Assembly (NCBI RefSeq): GCF_008727795.1
Contig: NZ_CP044222.1
Span: 3,224,001-3,288,000 of the forward strand
Origin: Nitrincola iocasae
Lineage (GTDB): Bacteria > Pseudomonadota > Gammaproteobacteria > Pseudomonadales > Balneatricaceae
Direction: 5' to 3'
DNA length: 64,000 nt
The position numbers and the translations under genes were made by a program. Shown here piece by piece: positions 26,624-35,296 of the stretch. A model generated the notes under the pieces. It saw only the letters and a list, made by a program, of their open reading frames with translations, searched no databases and was not told where the DNA came from. Position 1 is the first letter of the stretch. Each line of letters starts with the position of its first letter.

Positions 26624-28858
26624 TTATCCATCAGGTTGTACGGGGTTACCAGCGTCTTTCTGCGCCAATGCTCGTGCATAGAGTTCGGCAATACTGCGGC
26701 TAAAGGGCGCAATATCATAATCAGCGGCGAAGGCATAAGCGGCTTGTGCCAGCCGGATACGTAAAGGTTCATCTTCCAGCAGCTGACCTACCTGGCTACT
26801 CCACTGCTCTTTATCCAGCGCTGTTTTGAAGCCGTTGCGCCCCTGTTCGACAATATCGTCTATGCCACTGGAACGGACTGTCACAACCGGCAGTCCGGCG
26901 GCCATCGCTTCCAGAATAACCATGCCCTGAGTTTCAGAACAGGAAGCAAACACAAATACATCCGCTGCACGGCAATAAATCGGAATTTGTTCAGGTGGCA
27001 CGCTGCCAGGCAGTAAAACAACCTCCTGCAGACCCTCCTCATGTATACGTTGCTCCAGGTGAGAACGCTCATTCCCTTCACCCAGAATTACCAGTCGCAC
27101 GGGCTGCTCACAGGTCTTACGCAACTGATGAAAAGCATCCAGCAGAAAATCGAGGTTTTTCTCACGCCCCAGTCTGGAAATACTCAGCAACAGCCGCTCT
27201 CCTTGAGGTGCCAGTTCCTGTCGCAACTGGGCTACCTCATCCTCTGCGACCTTACTGAAACGCACATATTCAATGCCCGTTGGCTGTATATGAATGGGGC
27301 GACGCACACCGATCATCCGCAAATACTCTTCGGCCGAATGGGTTGGCACCACCACCGCATCACAGCGGTTGGCAAAGCGTTTTACCAGGGCATGAGAAAC
27401 CAGATTACGAAACAATGGACCCGGAAGGGGAACGTAATGAGCATAATGCTCCAGACGGGTGTGATAGGTCAGCACCACAGGTATACCCAACCCGCGACCT
27501 AACCAAAGCCCGGCACTGCCCAGCCAGAAAGGGTGATGAACATGAATGATATCCGGCTTGAATGCTTTAACACGGCGATACATAGCTGGCTGAAACAGAT
27601 TTGCCAACCTGAACTCACTGTTGCGTCCCAATGGCAACAGCATGGGCACACGCACCTCTGTGTCTTCGCTGTATTTACCATAGGCCGGAGCCACTATCAG
27701 CACCTTATGCCCCAGCGCTTCCAGACCGCGCCGCAAGCGGTCAATTGAGATAGGCACTCCACCGATGAACGGCAGATAATTATTGGTGAACATCGCCACC
27801 CGCAAAGGTTGCTGCAGATAAAGCGCCGGGTCTCGGTCGAAACTGGGATAATAGTCACGTTCCACAAAAATCAGCCCATAAAGCCAGCTCGACAGCGCAA
27901 TCAGCATTCCCAGCAGGAGTATAAAGTTGAGATACCCTACATAGAACAACGAGTGTATCCACAGCCAGAGCCGCTCTAGCCTTCTCCAGATAGGATGCTG
28001 GGTGATATCAAGACTTACCGGTTCAATGACAATACCCTGTGGAGACACGCTAACATCCACATAATGGTAGTAACCGTGTTCAGTATCGGGAACAAAACCT
28101 CCGGCGCCACCGGTTACCACATGCTCAACCCCATCATGTTGCTGGTAAGAGTAGATGGGAAAGTTGGCTGAAAATACCACATCCACGCCCTGATCCTTGA
28201 TAATCGATTGCAAGGCCTTTTGGCCCGGCTCAGACATCAGATAGTCATCCCCAAGATCAATTACCCATTCCTGTTTCACCGCAACAAGAGGTTGACCAAT
28301 GAACATAAAACGGTAGTGCTCATCACTGCCCGCGAGCTCCTGTTCCAGCCAGTGTATTTGCCACTCCAGATCGGTTTTCAAGGTGCTGTCGATAAACAGA
28401 AAACGACTATTGCCAACCACAAACGAAAACACATAAGGGCCGTAATGATCATAAAAGCGAAAATCCCCCAAGAAGCTGTGTTCCTGTTCACCAAAGGTCA
28501 GCAGGTAAGGCAGGTTCAGTCGTGACAGCGTACGATGCAGAGCCCGGTATTTATCCTCCCCTCCACCGCTAACCGCATTGCCCGCCGAGACCACGAAATC
28601 CACACCGCTGTCATTCAACATGGGAATAATTTTGCGCTCGAAAATACCTATTGAATTGTTGATATTGCCCACTACAGCAAAACGAAAGCTATCACGATCT
28701 GCCAGCGTTTCTTCAATGAGATCGACCTGCTCGGCATGCACAGAATGAAAGTCGATTTCGAAAAAATTCAGGTACACTTTATAGAGAATGAGCAGCAGTA
28801 CCAATCCCAGGCTGAGATAGAACAGCACCCGGATCAACGCATTACTGCCTTTTGGCAT
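26624..28858 (-). CDS. Fusion of a degenerate metallophosphoesterase-like domain with a GT4 diacylglycerol-glucosyltransferase-like domain
   Basis: Predicted membrane-anchored glycosyltransferase of 744 residues. Order: membrane helix (about 7-28); calcineurin-like phosphoesterase fold (about 57-280); second membrane helix (about 303-332); GT4 retaining glycosyltransferase (about 352-735). The GT4 half has GGVPISIDRLRRGLEALGH, YHTRLEHYAHYV, PTGIEYVRF, SRLGREKN and the E-x7-E motif Glu642-Glu650 in SETQGMVILEAMAAG, most like monoglucosyldiacylglycerol synthases, so glycolipid synthesis is inferred. In the phosphoesterase fold each ligand motif is changed: D-x-H is Asn65-Ile-Asn67, GD is Gly93-Asn94, GNH is Gly-Glu-Gln (123-125), the HHP histidine is Gln189, and GHxH is Ala-Asn-Phe-Pro (231-234). 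The domain is therefore probably not catalytic. Start 28858 has AAAGGA eight bases upstream and overlaps the flippase-like gene; a longer frame to 28900 is rejected. Confidence 0.85.
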   Translation of the reverse strand: MPKGSNALIRVLFYLSLGLVLLLILYKVYLNFFEIDFHSVHAEQVDLIEETLADRDSFRFAVVGNINNSIGIFERKIIPMLNDSGVDFVVSAGNAVSGGGEDKYRALHRTLSRLNLPYLLTFGEQEHSFLGDFRFYDHYGPYVFSFVVGNSRFLFIDSTLKTDLEWQIHWLEQELAGSDEHYRFMFIGQPLVAVKQEWVIDLGDDYLMSEPGQKALQSIIKDQGVDVVFSANFPIYSYQQHDGVEHVVTGGAGGFVPDTEHGYYHYVDVSVSPQGIVIEPVSLDITQHPIWRRLERLWLWIHSLFYVGYLNFILLLGMLIALSSWLYGLIFVERDYYPSFDRDPALYLQQPLRVAMFTNNYLPFIGGVPISIDRLRRGLEALGHKVLIVAPAYGKYSEDTEVRVPMLLPLGRNSEFRLANLFQPAMYRRVKAFKPDIIHVHHPFWLGSAGLWLGRGLGIPVVLTYHTRLEHYAHYVPLPGPLFRNLVSHALVKRFANRCDAVVVPTHSAEEYLRMIGVRRPIHIQPTGIEYVRFSKVAEDEVAQLRQELAPQGERLLLSISRLGREKNLDFLLDAFHQLRKTCEQPVRLVILGEGNERSHLEQRIHEEGLQEVVLLPGSVPPEQIPIYCRAADVFVFASCSETQGMVILEAMAAGLPVVTVRSSGIDDIVEQGRNGFKTALDKEQWSSQVGQLLEDEPLRIRLAQAAYAFAADYDIAPFSRSIAELYARALAQKDAGNPVQPDG

Positions 28859-29897
28859 TAGTGTGTCCTTTGAGCAGAATATGCAGCGTAATGGGCACAC
28901 CTATTAACATTCCCAGATGGATGGTCAGAAAACGCCACAGCAGCACCATCAGCACTAGACTCGAAGCGGGCACCCGGCCCGAAAACAGCGTCCCCAGGGC
29001 GCCTTCAGCAACGCCAGCCGCTCCTGGCGTAGGTGCAAAATACATCACAAAGGTGGTCATACTGGTCAAACCCAGAGTTTCAAAATAGTCAATTCCCTGA
29101 CCCAGCCCTACCAGAATCAAAGCGGGAAAACTGAACAGGCTGAGCAGAAAAATGGCAGTAAACACCAGGGAAAGCAGTATGTAGACGGGATCGCCCCGCA
29201 AAAAGAGGTTCATCGCGGTAACAAAGCGTATCATCTCGCGCCGGATTTTAAAGCGCCAATACCCTAGCCTGGTGGCTGATATCCAGTTGAAGTGAGCGGG
29301 AAGTCGCAGCAGCAACTCCAGCGTCGCGATTACCAAGCGTACATGACGAAACAGAATATAAAAAAATAACAGGTATACACCGGCAACAAATCCCAGTGAA
29401 AATTCCAGAGTCTCCCCAAATCCCGTGCCGGCAAGAGGGTTCAGCCAGATTATCAACAGCGGCACAGGCAGAAAAATCAGCAGTACCGACTGCAGTGTTC
29501 TCAGCGTCGTCGCCGCTGTCGCTGTACCCATATGAACGCCATGACGACGTAAATACCAGACCTGCGCTATCCCACCACCCGTAGCCATAGGGGTCAGATT
29601 GGAAACCAACAGATTGAGAAACACCAGAGGCAATAGAGAGGTGAGTGGCACCCGCTGCTTCAATACCCTGAGCGTAAAATAGAGTCGTAACCCATCTGCC
29701 AGATAGTACAGCAGCAACAGGAGTACACAGGCTGCAAGCCAGCCCGGCCACCAGACTTGCAGTTCCAGAACAGGCCAATCGCCACCCAGACGCGAGTGAA
29801 TAACCCAGGGCACGGCTAAACTGAGCGCCAAAAACAGCAGCACCGATGCCAGCAAACGCTTTCGGCCCAAAGGCAGAATACGGCTGAGGCGGCTCAT
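28842..29897 (-). CDS. LPG-synthase-type transmembrane (UPF0104/flippase-like) protein
   Basis: An integral membrane protein of 351 residues with about eight helices. It matches the lysylphosphatidylglycerol synthase transmembrane family; segments such as FLNLLVSNLTPMATGGGIAQ and FAPTPGAAGVAEGALG are the conserved family motifs. The family includes lipid-translocating domains (as in MprF) and many stand-alone members next to glycosyltransferases. Its 3' end overlaps the start of the glycosyltransferase fusion by 17 bases, so the two are probably made together; a role in moving or presenting a lipid substrate is inferred. It begins 15 bp after rpoS without a clear ribosome site. Confidence 0.85.
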   Translation of the reverse strand: MSRLSRILPLGRKRLLASVLLFLALSLAVPWVIHSRLGGDWPVLELQVWWPGWLAACVLLLLLYYLADGLRLYFTLRVLKQRVPLTSLLPLVFLNLLVSNLTPMATGGGIAQVWYLRRHGVHMGTATAATTLRTLQSVLLIFLPVPLLIIWLNPLAGTGFGETLEFSLGFVAGVYLLFFYILFRHVRLVIATLELLLRLPAHFNWISATRLGYWRFKIRREMIRFVTAMNLFLRGDPVYILLSLVFTAIFLLSLFSFPALILVGLGQGIDYFETLGLTSMTTFVMYFAPTPGAAGVAEGALGTLFSGRVPASSLVLMVLLWRFLTIHLGMLIGVPITLHILLKGHTNAKRQ

Positions 29898-29912
29898 CAG
29901 GATAAAGCCGGG

Positions 29913-30920
29913 TTATTGCAACAGGTCTTCACCATTCAAACCGTTCTTTTCAACAATTTCACGCAGCTTTCTCAGACCTTCAACCTGTATCTGCCTGACG
30001 CGCTCACGTGTCAGGCCGATCTCATTACCAACTTCTTCAAGTGTGCTCATTTCGTAACCACGCAAGCCAAAACGGCGCGCAATCACTTCAGCGTGTTTTT
30101 CCGGCAACATATCCAACCAACGATTCAGATTGCCGCTGATATTGGTGGTTTGCAGCAGCGACTCTGGATCATTACCTTCAGTATCGGCCAGCGTATCCAA
30201 CAAGGGTTTGTCACTGCCACCAGCACCCGGGATATCAATAGATGCCACACGTTCATTCAGGCCCAGCATGCGCTCAACGCTTTCGACCGGTTTTTCGACC
30301 AGCGCCGCTATCTCTTCAGCCGTTGGTTCATGGTCAAGTTTTTGTGCCAATTGACGGGAAGCCCGCAGATACAGGTTCAACTCTTTAACCACATGGATCG
30401 GCAGACGGATGGTGCGTGTCTGATTCATAATTGCACGCTCTATGGTCTGGCGTATCCACCAGGTTGCATAGGTCGAAAATCGAAAACCTCGTTCAGGATC
30501 AAACTTTTCTACGGCCCGAATCAGACCCAGGTTACCTTCCTCAATTAAATCCAACAGGGTCAGACCACGATTGATATAGCGTCGTGCGATTTTAACGACC
30601 AAACGCAGGTTACTTTCAATCATACGTTTGCGGGCAGCATCATCACCTTTGAGTGCAAGCCGGGAAAAGTAAACCTCCTCCTCTGCTGACAAAAGTGGGG
30701 AAAATCCGATCTCATTTAAATAGATCTGTGTTGCATCAAGGCTTTTGGCATTCATCAGATCCTGATGTGTGGCACTGCCACGTCCGCGACTACTGTTCAT
30801 GAACTCATCGACCTCATTGTCACTTTCTTCCTCATCCTGTTGATCGAGATCATCGACCAGATCATCCGAGTCCATTACGAACTCATCGTCAATTTTATCG
30901 CTATCGTTCATTGACACCAT
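29913..30920 (-). CDS. rpoS: RNA polymerase sigma factor RpoS
   Basis: The stationary-phase and general stress sigma factor, 335 residues. After an acidic N-terminal region come region 1.2 (DATQIYLNEIGFSPLL), regions 2.1-2.4 (RMIESNLRLVVKIARRY, NLGLIRAVEKFDPERGFRFSTYATWWIRQ), region 3 and region 4.2 (TLEEVGNEIGLTRERVRQIQ). AAGGG lies about eight bases before the ATG at 30920. It follows nlpD by 44 bp; in relatives the main rpoS promoter lies inside nlpD, which could hold here too. Confidence 0.97.
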   Translation of the reverse strand: MVSMNDSDKIDDEFVMDSDDLVDDLDQQDEEESDNEVDEFMNSSRGRGSATHQDLMNAKSLDATQIYLNEIGFSPLLSAEEEVYFSRLALKGDDAARKRMIESNLRLVVKIARRYINRGLTLLDLIEEGNLGLIRAVEKFDPERGFRFSTYATWWIRQTIERAIMNQTRTIRLPIHVVKELNLYLRASRQLAQKLDHEPTAEEIAALVEKPVESVERMLGLNERVASIDIPGAGGSDKPLLDTLADTEGNDPESLLQTTNISGNLNRWLDMLPEKHAEVIARRFGLRGYEMSTLEEVGNEIGLTRERVRQIQVEGLRKLREIVEKNGLNGEDLLQ

Positions 30921-30964
30921 CTGCTAACCCTTCAGTAAAGACTCTGGATTATCCAGTTTTATTG

Positions 30965-31801
30965 TTATCGTTTTGGAAGATACGTTAAAGGATCTACGGG
31001 CCTTCCATCGCGCCGGATCTCAAAATGCAACTGCACTCGATCAGTCCCTGTTTGTCCCATCTCGGCGATTTTCGTACCTGATTTAACCATATCATTTTCA
31101 CTCACCAGAATGCGACTGTTGTGCGCGTATGCACTCAAAAACTGACGATTATGATTGATAATCACCAGATTACCGTAGCCCAGCAAGCCACTGCCAGCAT
31201 AGACAACCCGCCCATCGGCAGCGGCGATGACAGAATCGCCTGTTTTACCGGCAATATCAATGCCTTTACTCCCACCCTCTACCGCTGAGAAGCGTCGAAT
31301 AATCTGACCGTCTGCTGGCCAACGCCAAGCAGGTTGTCCGGCAACAATGACTGTCGAGGGTGCCGATGCAGAGGATTGGGATGCCGATGATACTGACTGA
31401 GTTGATGAGGTTGGCTGAGACCGGGACTGCGTGGTGGTGGCTGGTGAAGCAACTGGGGGCGTTGGCTTGGTGTTACTGCTGGAGGATATTGCCAGATTCA
31501 GCACCTGACCGGGGTAGATCTCAAAGCGCTCGTTGACACCATTCCAACGCGCCACTTCTCGGTAATCCAGGCCATAGCGCCAGGAGATAGAGTAAAGTGT
31601 ATCACCCCGCTGAACCCTGTAGCTGCCAGGATTGGACAAAGGGGCAGGCCGACTGTTATTTCGCTGGGAGGAGGACACAGGCACACCGAGCTGACGTGCG
31701 CCCATGGAACGCTCGGTCACAGGTGCATACCCAGTGCTGCAGCTCTGTATCAGCCCCAGCGACAGTATCATGACAATAAAACTGATCCTGCCCCTGCTCA
31801 C
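30965..31801 (-). CDS. nlpD: Murein hydrolase activator NlpD
   Basis: An outer-membrane lipoprotein of 278 residues that activates the division amidase AmiC. Layout: lipoprotein signal with lipobox LIQSC (Cys21), a LysM domain (YRVQRGDTLYSISWRYGLDYREVARWN), a Ser/Thr/Pro-rich linker and a LytM/M23 domain (about 160-278). As in E. coli NlpD, the M23 zinc ligands are degenerate (GIDIAG in place of HxGxD), so it activates rather than cuts. The start is GTG at 31801 with GGGAG upstream. It stands between the DUF368 gene and rpoS. Confidence 0.94.
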   Translation of the reverse strand: MSRGRISFIVMILSLGLIQSCSTGYAPVTERSMGARQLGVPVSSSQRNNSRPAPLSNPGSYRVQRGDTLYSISWRYGLDYREVARWNGVNERFEIYPGQVLNLAISSSSNTKPTPPVASPATTTQSRSQPTSSTQSVSSASQSSASAPSTVIVAGQPAWRWPADGQIIRRFSAVEGGSKGIDIAGKTGDSVIAAADGRVVYAGSGLLGYGNLVIINHNRQFLSAYAHNSRILVSENDMVKSGTKIAEMGQTGTDRVQLHFEIRRDGRPVDPLTYLPKR

Positions 31802-31813
31802 GTTTTCTCCCGT

Positions 31814-32731
31814 TCAGCGCTTGTCCAGTATCAGAACTAAAACCATGCCCGCAAGCATCAAACCTATGGCAACTAAGGTCAAGGGGTCCTGGCCGGTCAG
31901 CGCAGAAAAAGTATCCGGTAAAATATTTTTCTGCTGCAGTGGCAGCTCTTCTCCCTGACCATTAATACTGTACGCCAGGGTGTACTTCCATGGCCAGACC
32001 ATATTCAGAGAGCCCAGCATAAAGCCACCGAGTAACGACAGAGTCAGCACACGGTAATGAGCAAAAGCCCAACTCAGAAAATGTGAAAAGCTCAGTAGAC
32101 CCGTCACACATCCCAGTACAAACACGCCAATAAAGTCCAGTTGAAACCCTTTAAGAGCCATCAGCACGGGAGCATACATTCCCAGTAACAAAAGAATAAA
32201 ACTGCCGGATATACCAGGTAAAATCATCGCACAAATGGCAATCATTCCGGAAATAAAGATCATAAAATAACTTGGATCAGTCACGACCGGTGTCATGGAT
32301 GTGATCTGCAAAGCGACAACGGCACCGAGTAAAAACACCGCCAACACATTCAGACTCACACGCCCTGTGTGGCGCATAACACTCCAGGTGGACGCTAGGA
32401 TCAACCCAAAAAAGAACGACCAAAGCAGCACAGGATGCTGATCCAGCAAATAAAGCACCACTCGTGACAAAGTCACCAGGCTGAACAGGATACCGCTGAC
32501 CAACGTCAACAGAAAAGTCCCGTTAATCTGCGTCCAGAATGCCTTCAAACCCTGAGAAAATAGGGTTTTCAAAGCCTCCGGGCCACACTGACGAATACTG
32601 TGAATAAGTTCTTCGTATATGCCGGTTATAAAAGCAACCGTACCACCGGAAACGCCTGGAACAGCATCAGCCGCTCCCATCAACATGCCTTTACCGGCTA
32701 AAACCACATAATCTTTCTTGCTTCGCTGCAT
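31814..32731 (-). CDS. popT: DUF368 family protein, putative polyprenyl-phosphate translocase
   Basis: A polytopic membrane protein of 305 residues with the DUF368 hallmark GMLMGAADAVPGVSGGTVAFITGIYEELI near the N-terminus and a second similar repeat (AICAMILPGISGSFILLLLGMY). DUF368 members have been characterised as transporters that recycle undecaprenyl phosphate across the membrane, so cell-wall lipid carrier recycling is the likely role. The ATG at 32731 is chosen, with TAAGGATTGG upstream; the TTG at 32752 overlaps the pcm stop. It is placed between pcm and nlpD, where many relatives have no gene. Confidence 0.85.
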   Translation of the reverse strand: MQRSKKDYVVLAGKGMLMGAADAVPGVSGGTVAFITGIYEELIHSIRQCGPEALKTLFSQGLKAFWTQINGTFLLTLVSGILFSLVTLSRVVLYLLDQHPVLLWSFFFGLILASTWSVMRHTGRVSLNVLAVFLLGAVVALQITSMTPVVTDPSYFMIFISGMIAICAMILPGISGSFILLLLGMYAPVLMALKGFQLDFIGVFVLGCVTGLLSFSHFLSWAFAHYRVLTLSLLGGFMLGSLNMVWPWKYTLAYSINGQGEELPLQQKNILPDTFSALTGQDPLTLVAIGLMLAGMVLVLILDKR

Positions 32732-32748
32732 TAATATTCCAATCCTTA

Positions 32749-33411
32749 TCAACGCACCAGCCCACTGAGCAGAGGCACAAATTTGACCCCTTCGAGCACT
32801 TCAGTCGTGTAGTTATCGTCGTCATGACGTATAACCAGTTTCAATTGCTGCAGATCACCACCCACTGGAATGACCAGACGACCACCCGGTGCCAACTGTT
32901 CAAGCAATTCCGGTGGTACCTCAGCCGGTGCAGCTGTCACCAGAATACCATCGAAAGGCCCCTTCTCCGGCCATCCCATACCACCATCGCTATGGCGCAA
33001 CATGACATTGTAAAGCTTCAGTCGCTGCAAACGACTGCGGGCTTTTTCCTGCAGGGGACGAATGCGTTCAACACTATATAGCTGATCAACCAACTGCGCC
33101 AGAACAGCTGTCTGATATCCCGACCCGGTTCCAACCTCCAACACCGATTGCAGTGGCCCTCCGGCCAACAAAGCCTCGGTCATTCTTGCCACCGTATAAG
33201 GCTGTGAAATAGTTTGATTAAAACCGATAGGCAGAGAGGTGTCCTCATAAGCTCTATGTGATAAGGCTTCGTCAAGAAACAGGTGTCGCGGTGTTGCCAG
33301 AATGGTATCCAGAACACGCATATTAGCGATACCCTTTTCACGCAAGCGTGCTATCAAACGCTCCCGGGTACGACGCGACGTCATACCAATTCCCTGAAGA
33401 TCCAGATCCAT
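32749..33411 (-). CDS. pcm: Protein-L-isoaspartate O-methyltransferase
   Basis: Uses S-adenosylmethionine to methylate isoaspartyl residues so that damaged proteins can be repaired. Key motifs are TISQPYTVARMTEALL, the SAM-binding VLEVGTGSGYQTAVLAQLV and a C-terminal GGRLVIPVG. The start at 33411 (TGATG overlap with surE, GAGG seven bases upstream) gives 220 residues. An ATG at 33384 (MTSRRTRERL) has an equally good AGGGA and matches the Pseudomonas start, so the true protein may be nine residues shorter. Confidence 0.95.
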   Translation of the reverse strand: MDLDLQGIGMTSRRTRERLIARLREKGIANMRVLDTILATPRHLFLDEALSHRAYEDTSLPIGFNQTISQPYTVARMTEALLAGGPLQSVLEVGTGSGYQTAVLAQLVDQLYSVERIRPLQEKARSRLQRLKLYNVMLRHSDGGMGWPEKGPFDGILVTAAPAEVPPELLEQLAPGGRLVIPVGGDLQQLKLVIRHDDDNYTTEVLEGVKFVPLLSGLVR

Positions 33412-34166
33412 CACAGCGCCTCTAACCAGCTAGCCAGGTTATCCATACCAGAATAATGGGTCATATCGATCTGCAAAGGTGTTACAGATACGCAATTCTG
33501 CTCCAGCGCAAAAAAATCTGTTCCAGGTTCCCGGTCAGCCACTTCACCGGCACCAGCAATCCAGTAGCGTACCTTACCTCGCGGATCTTCCGTTGCCACC
33601 GGCAGGTTAGCCGCTAAACGATGCCCCAGGCGCGTAACATGAATCCCCTGAATCTGATCCATCGGCAAATCCGGTATATTGATATTAAGCACAGTGCGTG
33701 GAGCGATCACCAAAGACTCTAGCTTAGCCACAATACTGCGAACAATTTCAGCCGCAGTAGCAAAATGCTTGGGATGAAAGCTATCCATAGACACGGCAAT
33801 CGGTGGTAAACGGCAAGTACGCCCTTCCATCGCGGCGGCAACTGTACCTGAATAAATCACATCATCACCCAGATTAGCACCCACATTAATACCGGAAACT
33901 ACGATATCCGGCACGAAGCCATCCATAAATAAACCAGAGCGACCTAAATGCACGCAGTCCGTTGGTGTTCCATTAATGCTGAAATAGCCACTGGTATGAT
34001 GGTAGGTTTCCAGGGGGCGATCCAGTGTCAATGAATTACTGGCACCACTGCGATTACGGTCCGGAGCAACGACACACAGCGCCTTGGCATCCTGACGCAG
34101 AGCTTCTGCTAGAATGGCTAGTCCCGGTGCGTATACCCCATCATCATTGGAGACTAAAATGTTCAT
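33411..34166 (-). CDS. surE: 5'/3'-nucleotidase SurE
   Basis: A metal-dependent nucleotide phosphatase linked to stationary-phase survival, 251 residues. The N-terminal metal site SNDDGVYAPG is intact, with DRNRSGASNSLTL and GTPTDCVHLG following, and VVSGINVGANLGDDVIYSGTVAAAMEG is the conserved core. It sits between truD and pcm in the usual truD-surE-pcm-nlpD-rpoS order and overlaps pcm by a few bases. Confidence 0.97.
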   Translation of the reverse strand: MNILVSNDDGVYAPGLAILAEALRQDAKALCVVAPDRNRSGASNSLTLDRPLETYHHTSGYFSINGTPTDCVHLGRSGLFMDGFVPDIVVSGINVGANLGDDVIYSGTVAAAMEGRTCRLPPIAVSMDSFHPKHFATAAEIVRSIVAKLESLVIAPRTVLNINIPDLPMDQIQGIHVTRLGHRLAANLPVATEDPRGKVRYWIAGAGEVADREPGTDFFALEQNCVSVTPLQIDMTHYSGMDNLASWLEAL

Positions 34167-34178
34167 CTCTTCTCTCTG

Positions 34179-34200
34179 AATACTGTCAGGCAGTATTTTT
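34179..34200 (+). terminator. Terminator-like hairpin on the plus strand inside the truD-surE gap
   Basis: AATACTG / CAGTATT form a 7-bp stem with a five-base loop, followed on the plus strand by a T-run. All genes here are on the minus strand, where the structure lacks a T-run, so it either blocks antisense transcription or is only an mRNA hairpin between truD and surE. Confidence 0.35.
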
Positions 34201-34216
34201 AATTAGCACTTTGATA

Positions 34217-35296
34217 CTACTCATCCGTTTGTGGAGAGCAGCCTGGTACAGCTTTTTCATTTTCCAACTGACAGAGCTCACGCACCAGGCTGGTAGCGAA
34301 AGCCCCTGCGGGCAAACCAAAACTCATCCGCCAGGTCGAGCCAGACTCCTGCTCCAGACCCGGCGTTTGCAATAATACTCTGACCGCACGGCGTTCCTGA
34401 TTTAGTCCCAGGCCTTCCAGCCCGGTACACCAAGCCTGCCAGGGAGACAGCACCGACTGTTCAAACTCAGCCATGCTATTTTGTGACATCAATCCCCCAC
34501 GCCCCCAAAGAGGGGCGGTCAAATGCAGATCGCCTTGTTCCAAGCGCGACTGACAATCCGTTTCAGCATCAGTGTAAACAAAGCAACTTTGACTGGCATT
34601 AAGCATCAATACATCCCCTGGGGCAACCTTGTTCCAGATACCCTGATGAATACGCGCACTCACTACCTGATTAAATAACGCTGAGCGAAGAGCCGAAATA
34701 TAAAGGCCTCGCTTCTGACGATTGCGATCGCGCAACCGTCCGGCAATCAATAACTCACCCTTGCTGATATTGCCATAATTATGGCCAAAGCGCTGCTCGC
34801 CAAAATAGTTAGGCACACCGGATGTTTTCAACTGATTAAAGCGTTGCTGCAACTCATCCGGATGACTGACATCCCGCAAACGCAGACTGAAACGATTGCC
34901 TTGCAGCACGCCGGTTTTCAATTTACGGCTATGACGAGCTTGTCTGAGCACTTTAATGGAATCGGTTTCAAAAGCAGACCAATCCAGTTGTTTACCTATA
35001 GGGAGCCGTACACTGAACCATTGATCGGTCACGGCATGACGATCTTTTTTGCCAGCATAACCTATATCGCGGGGATGGGTTTGAGTAAAGCATGCCAGTT
35101 GCTGGGCCACCCAGTCAGTATTTTCACCCGTTTTACGAATGAACAGAAACTGGTGTTCACCTGCGCCATCTGGTTCAAAACCGAGGACTTCTTCAACGCA
35201 GAAGTCCTCGGCAAAGCGCCTGATAACGGCTGTACCTGTGGGCGCACCCAGTAAGTAGGCATCTGGCCGACTGAGTAACTGATCCAGAAGATTCAA
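34217..35296 (-). CDS. truD: tRNA pseudouridine(13) synthase TruD
   Basis: Makes pseudouridine 13 in tRNA-Glu. The 359 residues contain the catalytic Asp in YAGKKDRHAVTDQW, GVPNYFGEQRFGHNYGN and the TruD insertion domain. The start is TTG at 35296: it aligns with the N-terminus of known TruD, AGAGG lies eight bases upstream, and the TTGA overlaps the ftsB stop. The direct ftsB-truD overlap is unusual, since ispD and ispF normally lie between these genes. Confidence 0.94.
   Translation of the reverse strand: MNLLDQLLSRPDAYLLGAPTGTAVIRRFAEDFCVEEVLGFEPDGAGEHQFLFIRKTGENTDWVAQQLACFTQTHPRDIGYAGKKDRHAVTDQWFSVRLPIGKQLDWSAFETDSIKVLRQARHSRKLKTGVLQGNRFSLRLRDVSHPDELQQRFNQLKTSGVPNYFGEQRFGHNYGNISKGELLIAGRLRDRNRQKRGLYISALRSALFNQVVSARIHQGIWNKVAPGDVLMLNASQSCFVYTDAETDCQSRLEQGDLHLTAPLWGRGGLMSQNSMAEFEQSVLSPWQAWCTGLEGLGLNQERRAVRVLLQTPGLEQESGSTWRMSFGLPAGAFATSLVRELCQLENEKAVPGCSPQTDE

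Noticed and set aside
28858..28900. Upstream start of the glycosyltransferase fusion (14 extra residues with Cys pairs)
   Set aside because: These codons lie inside the flippase-like gene and have no ribosome site, whereas AAAGGA fits the ATG at 28858.
29916..30548. 210-codon plus-strand ORF opposite rpoS
   Set aside because: Antisense shadow of rpoS; no ribosome site or recognisable domain.
30965..31801. NlpD M23 domain lacking zinc ligands as a novel pseudoenzyme
   Set aside because: The same degeneracy is a known feature of NlpD, which activates amidases rather than cutting murein.
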